From Chromatiales bacterium (GTDB taxonomy: Bacteria; Pseudomonadota; Gammaproteobacteria; Chromatiales; Chromatiaceae), in NCBI GenBank assembly GCA_024762475.1, contig JANTHJ010000025.1, forward strand, positions 1-32,157: a DNA stretch of 32,157 bases, read 5' to 3'. A program made the translations under genes and the position numbers. Below the pieces are notes generated by a model, which saw only the letters and a program-made list of their open reading frames with translations, was not told where the DNA came from and ran no database searches. How positions within the stretch are numbered: the stretch's first letter is position 1; the number at the start of each line of letters is the position of its first letter. Below are positions 24,245 through 32,157 of the stretch, one piece after another.

Positions 24245-25397
24245 CGCTCTGCAGCCAGCCGCGGGTGACCAGTTCGGCCAGCAGGGCATCCAGCAAGTCA
24301 GGATTCGGTGGCAGGGGCAGCCGATCGATTGGCAGCTGTCGCTGACGACAAAGGACGGCCAGTGCCGGTGCCAGTGCCTTGTCGACGTCCAATGCTTCAC
24401 CCTGGCAACACAGCGTCAATGTATCCGCATCGGTTTCGAGCAACGCGAATCGCGCCCAGGGATGCCGATACAGCCACCGGCCCTCGGTACGCCAATGGGC
24501 CGACTGTTCCGCAGAGGTCGGTCGCTCACAGGGGTCAATCTCGAAGCCGGGCTTGGGTTCGGTCAGATAGCCGCCCAGCCAGCGTCGAAATGCCGCATCG
24601 TCTTGGGGTACACCGCCCTGCATCAGGCTGCAGGCATTTGCGATGTCCTGTCGAGACAATCTGGTCGGATTCTCGACGGGACCTTTGATGCTGTCGCCGA
24701 GGTGGGGGCGCTCGCCCTGTGCAAGGTGGGCTGCCCAGGCGGCCATCAGTTCCGCGTCCGACGGGCCGCGCATGCCCACCGACCAGGTCATGCACTCGCC
24801 GAGTGCAGTCCCCCAGTGTCCGACCCTGGGTGGCAGATAGAGCACATCGCCTGGTTCGAGCACCCAATCCTCGTCCACTGGAAAACCCCTGAGCACCCGC
24901 AGGGGGCAGTCTTCGAGCAGATCCTCTTCGGTGAATGCCCGGTCGCTAAGGCGCCAGCGGCGCCGTCCTGCCGCCTGAATGAGAAACACATCATAGTGGT
25001 CGATATGGGGCCCCACGCCGCCACCGTCGACTGCATAACTGATCATGATGTCATCGAGGCGCCAGTCCGGTATGAAATCGAAGGCATCCAATAGCGCTGC
25101 AACATCCGGCAGGTGCTTGTCGACATCCTGCACCAGCAGGGTCCAGCCCCGTTCCGGCAAGGTGCCGAATACGGTCTCGTCGAAGGGCCCGTGTTGCAGC
25201 GACCACTCGGTGTCGCCCGTCCGGCAGATCAGGCGAGACTCGATATCCGGTTCGCAGGCCAGACCGGCCAGCTCATCCGGCGCAAGCTTTAGACACTCGG
25301 GGGACAAGGCCTGCCGCAGCACCACCGCTCGCCGCTGCCAGTATTCGGCGAGAAAGCGTTGCCTGGAAACATCTCTGAATATCAGTGGCGGAATCAT
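24237..25397 (-). CDS. roxA: ribosomal protein uL16 arginine 3-hydroxylase (RoxA/YcfD)
   Basis: 2-oxoglutarate and Fe(II)-dependent oxygenase with a JmjC-type cupin; E. coli YcfD hydroxylates Arg81 of uL16. The 386 residues match the family. The iron triad is visible as GPHIDHYDVFLIQ (H131, D133) and VGHWGTAL (H194). ISYAVDGGGVGPHIDHYDVF precedes a WRL strand, as in the family. The C-terminal winged-helix region ends with LLDALLAELVTRGWLQSDE. The ATG overlaps the DMT stop as ATGA and its end overlaps the GNAT start, so three genes are coupled. Confidence 0.93.
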   Translation of the reverse strand: MIPPLIFRDVSRQRFLAEYWQRRAVVLRQALSPECLKLAPDELAGLACEPDIESRLICRTGDTEWSLQHGPFDETVFGTLPERGWTLLVQDVDKHLPDVAALLDAFDFIPDWRLDDIMISYAVDGGGVGPHIDHYDVFLIQAAGRRRWRLSDRAFTEEDLLEDCPLRVLRGFPVDEDWVLEPGDVLYLPPRVGHWGTALGECMTWSVGMRGPSDAELMAAWAAHLAQGERPHLGDSIKGPVENPTRLSRQDIANACSLMQGGVPQDDAAFRRWLGGYLTEPKPGFEIDPCERPTSAEQSAHWRTEGRWLYRHPWARFALLETDADTLTLCCQGEALDVDKALAPALAVLCRQRQLPIDRLPLPPNPDLLDALLAELVTRGWLQSDE

Positions 25398-26329
25398 GTT
25401 GATCGGTCGGGGACACCCTGGCGGTGCCGGGGAGAGTCGGCCGACGGCAGGCGGCCGCTACCGGTGACGAGGGCGGATATCAGAATCAGCAGCGCGCCAC
25501 CCGCCGTTGCCAGGGTGACGGTCTCGCCCCAGAACAGCCATCCCAGAACCGCGCCGAATACCACCGAAAAGAAAGAGAAAGGGGCGAGGCGCCCTGCGGG
25601 TGCCCGTCCCATGCCCCGTGACAGCATGAGTTGTCCACCGGTCGCCAGCAGCCCGGTCAAGACGACCCATCCCACGGCGGTCGGCGTTGGGGTTTGCCAC
25701 AACCAGGGCAGCGGGGCAGTGGAAACCAGCAGGCCTGTGAGTGCGAAATAGAAAACGATCAGCTCTGGCGCCTCACTATGGGTGAGTCGTCGAACCGTTA
25801 CCTTCGCCAATGCGGCCAACAGACCTCCGGCGAGCGCCACCAGTGCGACCGGGTCTATACCCTGGTCGTCCGGTGCGAGGATGACCAGTACCCCAGCGAA
25901 ACCGATACCCAGCGCGATGGGAATACGCCACCCCAGGGGCTCGTGCAGCCAGGCCAGCGCGATCAGGGGAATGAACAGCGGCGCGGTGAGCTTCAGCAGC
26001 ATGGCCTCGGCCAGGGGCATGTGGGCAATGGCGTAGAAGAAGCAGTACATGGCGGCAGTGCCGCTGAGCCCCCGCAACAGGTGCAGCCAGGGCACTCCGG
26101 TTGCCAGACGCTGGACTCCGCCGCGTGCCGACAGCCAACTCAGCAGGATCGCGGCGCCCACGAGATTTCGGCCGAACACGATCATGGCGTTGTCGAGTTC
26201 GACTGAAGCCATGCGAATCGCTCCGCCCATGGCGGCGAACAGAAACTCCGAGGTCATGATATAGAGTCCGCCCGCCAGGATGCCGCGATGGTGATGATGC
26301 CGAGAAGGATGTCGAGCAGCGTGAATCAT
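25394..26329 (-). CDS. DMT superfamily (EamA) transporter
   Basis: Inner-membrane protein of 311 residues with ten predicted helices in two EamA halves. The first helix begins at about residue 16 (GILAGGLYIMTSEFLFAAMG); AEAMLLKLTAPLFIPLIAL is in the first half and WVVLTGLLATGGQLMLSRGM in the second, with FSVVFGAVLGWLFWGE the usual EamA end. The first 15 residues include an HHHH run; a start at M25 would cut the first helix, so ATG 26329 is preferred. The substrate is unknown. It heads the coupled group with roxA and is divergent from the OmpA-like gene. Confidence 0.9.
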   Translation of the reverse strand: MIHAARHPSRHHHHRGILAGGLYIMTSEFLFAAMGGAIRMASVELDNAMIVFGRNLVGAAILLSWLSARGGVQRLATGVPWLHLLRGLSGTAAMYCFFYAIAHMPLAEAMLLKLTAPLFIPLIALAWLHEPLGWRIPIALGIGFAGVLVILAPDDQGIDPVALVALAGGLLAALAKVTVRRLTHSEAPELIVFYFALTGLLVSTAPLPWLWQTPTPTAVGWVVLTGLLATGGQLMLSRGMGRAPAGRLAPFSFFSVVFGAVLGWLFWGETVTLATAGGALLILISALVTGSGRLPSADSPRHRQGVPDRST

Positions 26330-26372
26330 TTAGTTTGGACCTGCAGTGGGCAGTTCGCCAGTGTCGGGAACC

Positions 26373-26416
26373 GAAGACGCGAATATTATGACGTTTTGAT
26401 GTATGGAAGACGCGAA
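26373..26416. repeat. direct repeat pair upstream of the OmpA-like gene
   Basis: GAAGACGCGAA occurs at 26373-26383 and 26406-26416, exactly 33 bp apart, which is about three helical turns. The second copy ends just before the candidate -35 box. The arrangement fits two binding sites for one regulator on the same face of the DNA. Confidence 0.5.
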
Positions 26417-26419
26417 GGC

Positions 26420-26448
26420 TTGAACTTTGTGCGACATGTCGGTCTAAT
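26420..26448 (+). promoter_or_regulatory. probable sigma-70 promoter of the OmpA-like gene
   Basis: TTGAAC (26420-26425), a 17-nt spacer, then TCTAAT (26443-26448, five of six). The transcript would begin near 26455 and have a leader of about 85 nt. Confidence 0.55.
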
Positions 26449-26493
26449 GCGACGCAGTGGCGGAGAGGGTGTCTCCAATCTGCGTAATACGTC

Positions 26494-26509
26494 ATCCCCG
26501 ATGGGGGAT
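26494..26509 (+). other. leader hairpin upstream of the OmpA-like gene
   Basis: ATCCCC, loop GATG, GGGGAT: a short perfect hairpin that ends 31 bases before the ATG and about 20 before the Shine-Dalgarno. Outer-membrane protein messages often carry protective 5' stems; it may stabilise this RNA. Confidence 0.45.
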
Positions 26510-26540
26510 CAATTTGGAAACTTGTTGGGGAGGAAATTCC

Positions 26541-27311
26541 ATGTTCCAAAAAACCGAAAAGAAGCTTTTCGCTATTGCTCCCATCGGTCTGGCCATCGGC
26601 CTGGCGTTTGGCAGCATCGGCACCGCCAGCGCGGCAGCACATGGCGGTATGAAGATGAATGGTCCTTACGTGCTGGACAGTGCCGGCAAGGTTGTCGTGG
26701 ACGGCAGTGGTAAGTGTGTGAAATCGCCTGGCGGTTTCTCGATCTCCATCCCGGAGTGCGGCGATGCCATGGCGGCGGAAGGCCCGAAGGACTCCGACGG
26801 TGACGGTGTCACCGACGACAAGGACGAGTGCCCCGATACGCCGAAGGGTGTTGCAGTCAACGCTGCCGGTTGCCCGAAGGACAGTGACGGTGACGGCGTG
26901 GCCGACTACATGGACAAGTGCCCCGGCACCAAGGCAGGCGCCCGGGTCAACAGTGACGGCTGCGAGATCATTGAGAACGTGACCATTCAGACCACCGTGG
27001 ATCACTTCGATTTCGACAGTGCCGAGCTGAAGCCGGCCATGATGGCGGAACTGGACAAGATCGCGGACAAGATCAAGGCCACCAATGGTGATGAGAAGAT
27101 TCTGGTCATCGGCCATACCGACTCCACCGGCCCTGAGGCCTACAACCAGCGCCTGTCCGAGCGTCGTGCCCAGGCCGTAGCCGATTATCTGGCTGGCAAG
27201 GGCATTACCAATCTGAGCATCAAGGGCATGGGCGAGAGCCAGCCGGTCGCAGACAACGGTACTCGCGACGGCCGCGCGATGAACCGACGCGTCGAGATCG
27301 TGGTTCAGTAA
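26541..27311 (+). CDS. OmpA-family outer membrane protein with TSP3 repeats
   Basis: Exported peptidoglycan-binding protein of 256 residues. The signal peptide ends near ASA (about residue 31). Two thrombospondin type 3, calcium-binding-type segments follow: DSDGDGVTDDKDECPDTPKG and DSDGDGVADYMDKCPGTKAG. The OmpA C-terminal domain covers about residues 150-256, with HFDFDSAELKP, VIGHTDSTGPEAYNQRLSERRAQ bounded by HTDSTG and SERRA, and NRRVEIVV at the end. No eight-stranded barrel is visible, so it is probably anchored otherwise or periplasmic. GGGGAGGA lies 6 nt before ATG 26541, a strong site that fixes the start. Confidence 0.93.
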   Translation: MFQKTEKKLFAIAPIGLAIGLAFGSIGTASAAAHGGMKMNGPYVLDSAGKVVVDGSGKCVKSPGGFSISIPECGDAMAAEGPKDSDGDGVTDDKDECPDTPKGVAVNAAGCPKDSDGDGVADYMDKCPGTKAGARVNSDGCEIIENVTIQTTVDHFDFDSAELKPAMMAELDKIADKIKATNGDEKILVIGHTDSTGPEAYNQRLSERRAQAVADYLAGKGITNLSIKGMGESQPVADNGTRDGRAMNRRVEIVVQ

Positions 27312-27341
27312 GCGAACCTGGTCGCTTGGCGGCCAGTTCGA

Positions 27342-27373
27342 AAAAAACCCCGACCAATTGGTCGGGGTTTTTT
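27342..27373. terminator. bidirectional rho-independent terminator
   Basis: A perfect 14-bp stem, AAAAAACCCCGACC with GGTCGGGGTTTTTT, loop AATT. It lies 30 bases after the OmpA-like gene and 24 bases after the minus-strand HD-GYP gene, so it serves both converging genes. Confidence 0.95.
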
Positions 27374-27397
27374 GTGCCTGGCAGTTCTGTCCGGTGC

Positions 27398-28657
27398 TCA
27401 GATCGCGTGCGCCAGATCCTTTAGGAGGCCGTCCCGCTTCAGCTGATGTAGATCGATACCCAGATCCCGCGGCTTGTGTATGTTCACGATATACAGGGGC
27501 TTGCCATCCGGCCCCTTGGGATAGCTGGCCAGCTCGACTATCGTGGCGCCCTCTTCCTTTTTCCCGGATTCGGGCAGGATCAACACCTTGGGACGCAGCT
27601 GGAACCGGGGGCTGTTCTCCAGCACCATGGCATATCGACCATCGCTCAACTCCACCAGGGTTCCGGGTGGATACACCCCGATGGTCCGTATGAATCGGGT
27701 CACCAATCGGCCGTCCCATTGTCGCCCGCTGCCCTTGGTGAGGATCTTGAAGGCCTCCATGTGGGTCCGGCCGCTGTCGTAAATCCGATCGGAAGTGATG
27801 GCATCATAGGCATCGGTGACCGAAACGATCCGTGTGTAGAGTGTCATCTGATCGGCCGAGAGACCGCGGGGATAACCCTTGCCATCCACCCGCTCATGAT
27901 GCCCATGCGCTACATCCAGGGCGTTTGCGTTGACTCCATCGGTGGACAGGAGGATGTCCCGACCATGCACGGGATGGGCCTTCATGATCTCCATCTCTTC
28001 GTTGGTCAGGCGCCCCGGCTTCTTCAGCACCTCGTCCGGGGTCATGATCTTGCCGATGTCATGCAACATCCCGCACAGGCCAACCTCGTTGAGCTGTTGC
28101 CGGTCCAGGCCCAATGCACGGCCCAGGGAGATCGAAAGCACAGCCACGCTGAGGCTGTGCTCCGAGGTGTATTCGTCCTTGTGCCGAATGCGCGTGAGCA
28201 GGGTCATCGCATCCGGGTTCTCGAGGATGTTGTCGACGCAGTGAGAAACGACTTCCCGGGCCGCCGGCGTATCGATCGCCTTGCCCAGGCGCACGTCATC
28301 CATGATGTTGCGCACCAGCCGGTTGGATCCTTCATAGACCTTTTCTGCCTTGGCGACGGTTTCTTCGACAGGCGTTTCGAACTGTGCGCGACCCTTTGGG
28401 CGGGCGAAGAACGGACGATGTTCGGAAGGTTTTTCCTGGCGTTTCGGCTCCACATATTTGAGATGGTCTATTACCACCGTCTCGCAATGCTGACGGACGG
28501 TCTCGATGTCCTCCACCGTTTCCACGGTGAAACCCTGAAAGAGAAAGGGCGTTTCCTCCCAGGGGCGGTCGAGTTCGGTGACATACATGCCCGGCTCGAG
28601 TTCTTCGACCGGGATGCGGATCTTGTGACTGGTCTTGAATTGTCCTGGTGTAGCCAT
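27398..28657 (-). CDS. HD-GYP domain cyclic-di-GMP phosphodiesterase
   Basis: Predicted to hydrolyse cyclic di-GMP and so influence motility or biofilm. The 419 residues start with a DUF3391 region (about 10-130: IPVEELEPGMYVTELDRPW). The HD-GYP domain spans about 150-320 with EHSLSVAVLSISLGRALGL, the metal pair MLHDIGK (H199, D200), KAHPVHG, and GHHERVDGKGYPRGL with GYP at 261-263. All residues needed for metal binding are present. I chose ATG 28657 because the protein starts directly before DUF3391; the frame is open up to a TTG at 28747. AGGGA is only one base from the ATG, so the start is less sure. A shared terminator follows. Confidence 0.9.
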   Translation of the reverse strand: MATPGQFKTSHKIRIPVEELEPGMYVTELDRPWEETPFLFQGFTVETVEDIETVRQHCETVVIDHLKYVEPKRQEKPSEHRPFFARPKGRAQFETPVEETVAKAEKVYEGSNRLVRNIMDDVRLGKAIDTPAAREVVSHCVDNILENPDAMTLLTRIRHKDEYTSEHSLSVAVLSISLGRALGLDRQQLNEVGLCGMLHDIGKIMTPDEVLKKPGRLTNEEMEIMKAHPVHGRDILLSTDGVNANALDVAHGHHERVDGKGYPRGLSADQMTLYTRIVSVTDAYDAITSDRIYDSGRTHMEAFKILTKGSGRQWDGRLVTRFIRTIGVYPPGTLVELSDGRYAMVLENSPRFQLRPKVLILPESGKKEEGATIVELASYPKGPDGKPLYIVNIHKPRDLGIDLHQLKRDGLLKDLAHAI

Positions 28658-28980
28658 GTCCCTGGGATCTCGCGAAACTCCTGAAGCGGTTATCGGCCGA
28701 TGTTGCAGAACTTTAGGGTGCCTCGCCACAAACTGCCCCGGCTCCAATCAGGGCGTGCTGCGGTATGAACACCCTGGCGCCTGGTGGTGAAATCTGCACA
28801 GATGGCGGCCGATGTGGTCAGCCCCTCTCCGATGCCCGAGGAGGACCCGAATCGTCCGGATCTTTCACATGAGCAACGAGCAAAGTGGGAAGCAGTTTCG
28901 CAAATCCTGCGGAAGTCTGCCAGGCTTTCGCTTGTATCCCCGACGAGGGCATCCCTGTCCGTCATTTGCAGGTGGAAAAC
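28658..28980. other. gene-free stretch between HD-GYP and repeat copy C
   Basis: No recognisable gene. A plus-strand frame runs from 28784 into copy C and to its end (118 codons), and a minus-strand frame covers 28690-29103 (137 codons); neither resembles a known family and each crosses the repeat. I could not assign promoters here. Confidence 0.5.
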
Positions 28981-29140
28981 CTGGCCCGCATACTTCACCC
29001 GGTCGGCGAAAAATACTGATAACTCATTGGTCGCCAGAGATATTCTTCGTATATTAGCGGGTGACGAAATGTTGCCCGGCCAACGCTGGACGCGCCCTCG
29101 CACCGATCATCGCGTCCCCCGGGTGAAATATCGGCGCTAG
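28981..29140 (+). mobile_element. palindrome-ended interspersed repeat, copy C (160 bp)
   Basis: Third copy, same orientation as copy A. It begins CCCGCATACTTCACCCGG at base 28985 and ends with the inverted form GGTGAAATATCGG and CGCTAG. It lacks the 93-bp insert of copy A and keeps ACCGATCATCGCGTCC, which copy B has lost. Its right end stands two bases from the purB stop codon, so purB messages read through it. Confidence 0.75.
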
Positions 29141-29142
29141 GC

Positions 29143-31133
<1,991 letters not shown>

Positions 31134-31157
31134 GATCGACTCCTTTTCGGTTTCTGT

Positions 31158-31175
31158 ATTGAGTGCATTGAGTGA
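31158..31175. repeat. 9-bp tandem repeat before the lipoprotein gene
   Basis: ATTGAGTGC followed by ATTGAGTGA, in the 70-bp gap between hflD and the lipoprotein gene, where its promoter should lie. No clear -10 and -35 pair is visible around it. Confidence 0.4.
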
Positions 31176-31203
31176 ATCAAATGCCGGGGCCTTCGACACA
31201 GGT

Positions 31204-31833
31204 TCAGGCATTTTGTTCCGCCAGGTCCATGGCAATTCCCTCATAGGCGCGGCGGCGGGTCAGCAGATGCCAGCGCTTGCCCCCGCACTGTCGCCAAAGC
31301 ACCGCTGCCCGGAGCCCGGCGAGCAAGGCCGCCCGGATGTCATCGGTGATCTGCGGATTCTGCAGGTACATCGGCTCTCCCTTCACCATGATCTGCGGGG
31401 GAACCGGGCTGATATAGGTCTGGTACAGGCGCGCCAGCTGGGCATTGAGCGTAAACCCCGGAAGCTCGACATGCACCTGTTTTTCCTTGAGATTTTCCAA
31501 ATCTTCGGTCAGATTGTCGATTCTTTCCCGGTCGCCCATCAGCTTGTCGCCGTGATGGATCAGTGAAATCACATAGCCGGCGATCTCCAGATCCCGCTCC
31601 GCGGGCGAGGCCAGCTGGGCGATCAAGGTCCGCAGCCCCCACTGCAAACCCTCGAGGCCGCCGAACGGAGAGGCGACATCCGCAGGATCGAAGTCGAACA
31701 GCGCCTGAATGGTCTGCTCCAGCGCGCTGCGATCACAGCGCCCGCTCCGGGCCAGATCCTTGACCAGCCGGGCCGCCTGAAATACAGCGGCAAGCGCAAC
31801 AACCCGGTCACGTTCGCTGTAGTCTCTGCTCAC
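31204..31833 (-). CDS. hflD: high frequency lysogenization protein HflD
   Basis: Peripheral membrane protein of 209 residues (213 in E. coli); in E. coli it affects lambda lysogeny by binding CII. The DUF489 blocks are ERDRVVALAAVFQAARLV at the start, LISQ-like SLIHHGDKLM, LARLYQTYISPVPPQIMVKG bounded by LARLYQ and IMVKG, and IRAALLAGLRAAVLWRQ. I chose GTG 31833 because GGAGGAA lies 8-9 nt upstream and the protein then starts SRDYSERDR, as in the family. It overlaps mnmA by four bases (GTGA), so the two are coupled. Confidence 0.95.
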   Translation of the reverse strand: MSRDYSERDRVVALAAVFQAARLVKDLARSGRCDRSALEQTIQALFDFDPADVASPFGGLEGLQWGLRTLIAQLASPAERDLEIAGYVISLIHHGDKLMGDRERIDNLTEDLENLKEKQVHVELPGFTLNAQLARLYQTYISPVPPQIMVKGEPMYLQNPQITDDIRAALLAGLRAAVLWRQCGGKRWHLLTRRRAYEGIAMDLAEQNA

Positions 31834-32157
31834 TGGATGATTCCTCCTCCAAGACAGGTCTCGGCGCGGTAGAAGACCACGGACTGGCCGGGCGTGATGG
31901 CCCGCTGAGGCACTTCGAACAACACGTGCGCCACCCCATCTTTCAGCTGCACCCGGCAGGCCTGTAGTGGCTGACGATGGCGACACCGGGCCAGGCAGGT
32001 GAACTCGGCCGCAGGGGCCTCGCCTGCCACCCAGTGGAGCTGTTCTGCCGTCAGTTCCTCGCGCATCAGTGCCGGATGATCATGTCCCTGGGTCACCTGT
32101 AGTACGTTCCGTTCGAGATCCTTGCCCACCACGAACCAGGGCGCCAGGCTGTGTCCG
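31830..32157 (-). CDS. mnmA: tRNA-specific 2-thiouridylase MnmA, C-terminal part
   Basis: The 3' end of mnmA, cut by the window edge; only about the last 108 codons are present. MnmA thiolates U34 of tRNAs for Lys, Glu and Gln. The C-terminal beta-barrel shows APWFVVGKDLERN, VTQGHDHPALM, and the end ITPGQSVVFYRAETCLGGGI, all typical of the family. The catalytic cysteines and ATP site are outside the window. It is the first gene of the mnmA-hflD pair. Confidence 0.95.
   Translation of the reverse strand, partial: GHSLAPWFVVGKDLERNVLQVTQGHDHPALMREELTAEQLHWVAGEAPAAEFTCLARCRHRQPLQACRVQLKDGVAHVLFEVPQRAITPGQSVVFYRAETCLGGGIIQ

Noticed and set aside
25776-27719. 647-codon minus-strand frame across the DMT, OmpA-like and HD-GYP genes
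   Set aside because: It overlaps well-supported genes on both strands and has low-complexity shadow composition.
28690-29103. 137-codon minus-strand frame in the same gap
   Set aside because: It also crosses copy C, has an unusual composition and no recognisable motif.
28784-29140. 118-codon plus-strand frame between HD-GYP and purB
   Set aside because: Its second half is repeat copy C read in its open frame and its first half matches nothing I know; no good ribosome site is visible.

Overview
The window is GC-rich chromosomal DNA of a gammaproteobacterium, very probably a sulfur oxidiser of the Chromatiales / Sedimenticolaceae type. The grounds are an smpB-ssrA-ratA-ratB-bamE-fur / recN-nadK-hrcA-grpE-dnaK-dnaJ-dapB core, a lapA-lapB-pyrF block, an mnmA-hflD-purB block, and a 396-residue ATP sulfurylase of the sulfur-oxidiser type. 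The genus assignment is inference, since no rRNA gene or other lineage marker is present.

Layout. Positions 1-1058 hold tmRNA (ssrA) and smpB on the minus strand, separated by a hairpin-rich spacer that repeats the 5' end of tmRNA. Positions 1156-3342 hold an NSS-type Na+ symporter, ratA and ratB. bamE (minus) and fur (plus) are divergent around a possible Fur site. Positions 4386-7105 hold a two-gene cell-wall module: an M99/Csd4-like carboxypeptidase translationally coupled to an L,D-transpeptidase-fold protein with an NTF2-like tail. recN and nadK follow. From 9824 to 15810 lies the heat-shock block hrcA-grpE-dnaK-dnaJ plus dapB. hrcA, grpE and dnaK each have a sigma-32-like promoter with a 13-nt spacer, although the hrcA one is a weaker match.

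Positions 16007-20122 hold an SDR oxidoreductase (minus), a FliK-like protein, lapA, lapB and pyrF. Positions 20123-22391 are the most plastic part. The sat gene is bracketed by inverted copies of a short palindrome-ended repeat, with extra palindromes, REP-like units and short tandem repeats around it. Positions 22392-31203 hold nudF, a minus-strand operon (DMT transporter, roxA, GNAT, secretin-N protein), an OmpA-like protein, an HD-GYP protein, a third repeat copy, purB and an LEA-like lipoprotein. hflD and the 3' end of mnmA close the window.

How the genes work together. ssrA and smpB rescue stalled ribosomes; hrcA-grpE-dnaK-dnaJ handle protein folding stress; lapAB, bamE, the OmpA-like protein and the peptidoglycan pair build the envelope; sat serves sulfur metabolism. 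The most unusual items are the repeat family (three full copies and one solo end), the possible promoter formed at one repeat end in front of sat, the Csd4/Csd6-like pair, and the duplicated tmRNA 5' end.
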